A stretch of 64,000 nt of DNA from Gracilibacillus kekensis (GTDB lineage Bacteria; Bacillota; Bacilli; Bacillales; Amphibacillaceae): positions 682,001-746,000 of the forward strand of contig NZ_FRCZ01000001.1 of NCBI RefSeq assembly GCF_900143085.1. The letters are read 5' to 3'. Position 1 is the first letter of the stretch. Each line of letters begins with the position of its first letter. This document shows positions 62,118-64,000 of the stretch, one piece after another. The translations under genes and the position numbers were made by a program. Under the pieces are notes generated by a model that worked only from the letters and a program-made list of their open reading frames with translations, searched no databases and was not told where the DNA came from.

Positions 62118-62576
62118 CTAGTCGATCGTGATGTTGCCTTTGTCTGTTTGTTTTTTTGGTCCTTTAATTTCTAATACACCATTATGAAAACTTGCTTTTG
62201 CCGATTTTTTATCCACAGCGTATGGAAGTGTAATGGTTCGTTGATTGCGCTGCCGTCTTCTCTCTTTGTGATAATAATGATAAGCTTCATCAAATTTTTC
62301 TGTCTCTTCATTATAATTAACAGAAACCGTTATTTGATTTCCTAGCAACTGTAATTCAATCTGTTCTTTTTTCACTCCGGGCAGGTCTACCTTTACGATC
62401 CATTCGTCAGCCGTTTCCACAACATCCACAGGTATTTGTTTCGATATTTTTGCCTGTTCAAAAAAACTATCCATTCTCTCCATGACATTACGAGTCGGCT
62501 TCTCATACAAAAAAGCATCCAGCTTTTTAATAAAGTCTTCTCCCCATTCTGGGATATTCCCCTTTTGTTGTGCCAT
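62118..62576 (-). CDS. Hsp20 family small heat-shock protein
   Basis: A 152-residue chaperone. The alpha-crystallin domain (about 55-150) contains VDVVETADEWIVKVDLPGVKKEQIELQLLGNQITV and the A-x-x-x-N-G-V-L motif ASFHNGVLEIKGPK (about 130-143). The N-terminal arm is short. It prevents aggregation of unfolded proteins. The frame opens at 62594, but AAAGGAG at 6-7 nt before ATG 62576 fixes MAQQKGNIPEWG. I looked for a CIRCE or CtsR operator upstream and saw none. Confidence 0.88.
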   Translation of the reverse strand: MAQQKGNIPEWGEDFIKKLDAFLYEKPTRNVMERMDSFFEQAKISKQIPVDVVETADEWIVKVDLPGVKKEQIELQLLGNQITVSVNYNEETEKFDEAYHYYHKERRRQRNQRTITLPYAVDKKSAKASFHNGVLEIKGPKKQTDKGNITID

Positions 62577-62662
62577 GATGTCACTCCTTTCCATTTATTC
62601 TTCAACTATATATTATGCAATTCTGAACTATTTGCTCATTTTGGAATTATCTGAATTTTCAA

Positions 62663-62691
62663 TTGACTCCATCCAAAATATACCTTATAAT
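62663..62691 (+). promoter_or_regulatory. SigA promoter of the metY riboswitch, inside an inverted repeat
   Basis: TTGACT (62663-62668), 17-bp spacer, TATAAT (62686-62691). A perfect 10-bp inverted repeat, TCAATTGACT (62659-62668) and AGTCAATTGA (62694-62703), brackets the promoter, covering the -35 element and the likely start site. Confidence 0.85.
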
Positions 62692-62713
62692 GTAGTCAAT
62701 TGAATCTAGCAAG

Positions 62714-62886
62714 ACTCTTATTTAGAGTGGCAGAGGGAATAGGCCCTATGAAGCCCGGCAACCGTCAGTTTGAAGCATCAAATTGAAAAGGTGCTAAATC
62801 CTACAGGTTAGACCTGAAAGATAAGAGGAGGACGAACTTTGTATACACAGCCTCTTCTTACTTTTAGTAATGAAGAGGTTTTTTAA
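62714..62886 (+). ncRNA. SAM-I (S-box) riboswitch with terminator
   Basis: CTCTTAT (62715-62721) and ATAAGAG (62821-62827) close P1. Inside are AGAGTGGCAGAGGGAATAGG, the CCCGGCAACC core, AAGGTGCTAAATCCTACAGG and GACCTGAAAGATAAGAG, the S-box signatures. A terminator hairpin CCTCTTC / GAAGAGG (62851-62879) with TTTTTT follows; GAGGAG after P1 can pair with its first arm as antiterminator. SAM binding would stop transcription of metY. Confidence 0.95.
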
Positions 62887-62907
62887 TTTATTTTAGGAGG
62901 GTACATA

Positions 62908-64000
62908 ATGACAAATTTTCAATTTCCACAAAGCGAAACAAATCTATTACATGGCGGGCAACAAGTTGATCCTGCTACAAATTCCCGTGCTGTTCCAATC
63001 TATCAAACTACTTCATATGTGTTTAATGATACCGAACATGCGCAAAACCTTTTTGCATTAGCAGAAATGGGTAACATTTATTCGCGAATCATGAACCCAA
63101 CCGTTGATGCCTTTGAACAACGTATTGCGCTTCTTGAAGATGGGGTTGCAGCGGTAGGCACAGCCTCAGGTGCATCTGCTATCACTTTAGCTATCTTAAA
63201 TTTAGCAAATGCCGGGGATGAAATAATTGCGGATAGTAATCTATATGGCGGAACCTTTAATTTATTCAACAAAACTTTGCCGAAATATGGAATTGATGTG
63301 AAGTTTGTTGATGGTACGGATCCGGAAAACTTTCGAACAGCGATTACTTCTAAAACCAAAGCCATCTTTGGAGAAGTAATTACAAATCCTAGTTTAAATG
63401 TCTTTGATATTGAAGCTGTTGCAGATATTGCCCATGAAAATGGTGTCCCTTTAATTATTGATAATACGTTCGCTACTCCATACGTTTGTAAACCAATTAG
63501 TTGGGGAGCAGACATCGTCGTTCATTCTGCAACGAAATGGATTGGCGGGCATGGTACGTCTATTGGTGGAGTTGTAGTAGATAGTGGTCGCTTTAACTGG
63601 AATAGTGATCGTTTCCCAGGATTCACTGAACCAGATGAATCTTATAATGGTATCCGTTTTGGTATTGATATTGGGCCACCTGCATTTGCGATCAAATTAC
63701 GTGTGCAATTGTTACGTGATATTGGTCCATCACTAAGTCCACAAAATGCATTTTATTTCTTACAAGGTCTGGAAACATTGCATTTACGTATTAAACAGCA
63801 CAGTGACAATACCAAGACAGTTGCGAATTATTTAGAAAATCATCCACAAGTAGAATGGGTGTCATATCCTGGTCTTGAGAATCACCCATCAAATAAATTA
63901 GCAAAAAAATATTTTTTCTGTAACCTTTTTGGTTCTATGATCGTCTTTGGTATTAAGGGTGGAAAAGAAGCAGGTAGACAAGTGATTGATAATGTAAATT
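62908..64000 (+). CDS. metY: O-acetylhomoserine aminocarboxypropyltransferase (MetY), cut by window edge
   Basis: About 364 residues are visible from ATG at 62908 (after TTAGGAGGGTACATA); the frame is open to the window end. It is a PLP enzyme of the Cys/Met metabolism family: ETNLLHGGQQVDPATNSRAVPIYQTTSYVF at the N-terminus, YSRIMNPTVDAFEQRIALLEDG, NPSLNVFDIEAVADIA, VPLIIDNTFATPY, and the PLP lysine in HSATKWIGGHGTSIGG (about residue 210). The long insertion after it and the O-acetylhomoserine-type GPPAFAIKLRVQLLRDIG mark MetY rather than cystathionine gamma-synthase. It forms homocysteine from O-acetylhomoserine and sulfide. It is controlled by the SAM-I riboswitch upstream. Confidence 0.94.
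   Translation, partial: MTNFQFPQSETNLLHGGQQVDPATNSRAVPIYQTTSYVFNDTEHAQNLFALAEMGNIYSRIMNPTVDAFEQRIALLEDGVAAVGTASGASAITLAILNLANAGDEIIADSNLYGGTFNLFNKTLPKYGIDVKFVDGTDPENFRTAITSKTKAIFGEVITNPSLNVFDIEAVADIAHENGVPLIIDNTFATPYVCKPISWGADIVVHSATKWIGGHGTSIGGVVVDSGRFNWNSDRFPGFTEPDESYNGIRFGIDIGPPAFAIKLRVQLLRDIGPSLSPQNAFYFLQGLETLHLRIKQHSDNTKTVANYLENHPQVEWVSYPGLENHPSNKLAKKYFFCNLFGSMIVFGIKGGKEAGRQVIDNVN

Noticed and set aside
62577-62658. CIRCE or CtsR operator before hsp20
   Set aside because: No TTAGCACTC-N9-GAGTGCTAA and no GGTCAAA direct repeat present.

Overview
The window is chromosomal DNA of a low-GC, spore-forming Gram-positive bacterium of the family Bacillaceae. The gene order follows the Bacillus subtilis rho-to-ywdI stretch: rho, murA (murAB/murZ type), fba, spo0F, pyrG, rpoE, argS, ywiB, pbpG, ywhD, ywhB, ywgA, ywfO, lipL, pta, hemQ, gerQ, ywdK, ywdI. 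Low GC, the many dispersed intergenic repeats, and several sodium-coupled or osmolyte-type transporters (NSS, TRAP, CPA antiporter) would fit a halotolerant genus near Gracilibacillus, Oceanobacillus or Virgibacillus. That genus guess is inference.

Layout. 1-7.3 kb: backbone genes on the minus strand (rho 5' end, murA, fba, spo0F with a good SigH-type promoter, pyrG, rpoE, a P-loop kinase-like gene). 7.5-9.7 kb: a short phospholipase D-type gene plus a XapX gene, bracketed by two copies of a dispersed inverted-repeat element. 9.8-13 kb: argS, ywiB and a chromosomal AimR-like (arbitrium receptor-like) gene with no phage genes around it. 13.5-17.5 kb: pbpG, ywhD, ywhB and a small membrane protein. 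17.6-22.3 kb: accessory segment with two unlike methyltransferases and a 944-residue membrane-anchored FecR-domain protein. 22.5-36 kb: backbone again (ywgA, ywfO, lipL, pta, hemQ, gerQ, ywdK, ywdI) mixed with a LOV-STAS photoreceptor, a degenerate glutaredoxin-like gene, menC, a NERD protein, an NSS transporter, a fructosamine kinase and an acyltransferase. 36-64 kb: metabolism, transport and stress genes: two paralogous M29 aminopeptidases, a SwrC-like RND pump, TcyP, OsmC, a TerC manganese exporter under a yybP-ykoY riboswitch, pgcA, AI-2E family protein, PaiA, a TRAP transporter, a CPA antiporter, RecQ, an ABC-F protein, cardiolipin synthase, Hsp20 and metY under a SAM-I riboswitch.

The most unusual content is between the genes. 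Four intergenic arrays are built from 12-14-bp words at an almost invariant 21-bp period; two of them, 18 kb apart, share the same word and reverse orientation across an identically spaced 30-bp junction. A fifth array has an exact 52-bp period. Five copies of a roughly 240-517-bp element consist of one or two long hairpin halves facing each other, with related terminal inverted repeats and no transposase. A further short family begins with TAAAGTGAGAC and often sits at gene ends. Two genes (the LOV protein and the TRAP solute-binding lipoprotein) have a strong Shine-Dalgarno at the right place but ACG or ATT where ATG is expected.

Regulation visible from sequence: SAM-I riboswitch before metY, manganese riboswitch before terC, SigH-type promoter before spo0F, SigE-like before gerQ, SigF/SigG-like before pbpG, and intrinsic terminators after many genes, several overlapping stop codons.
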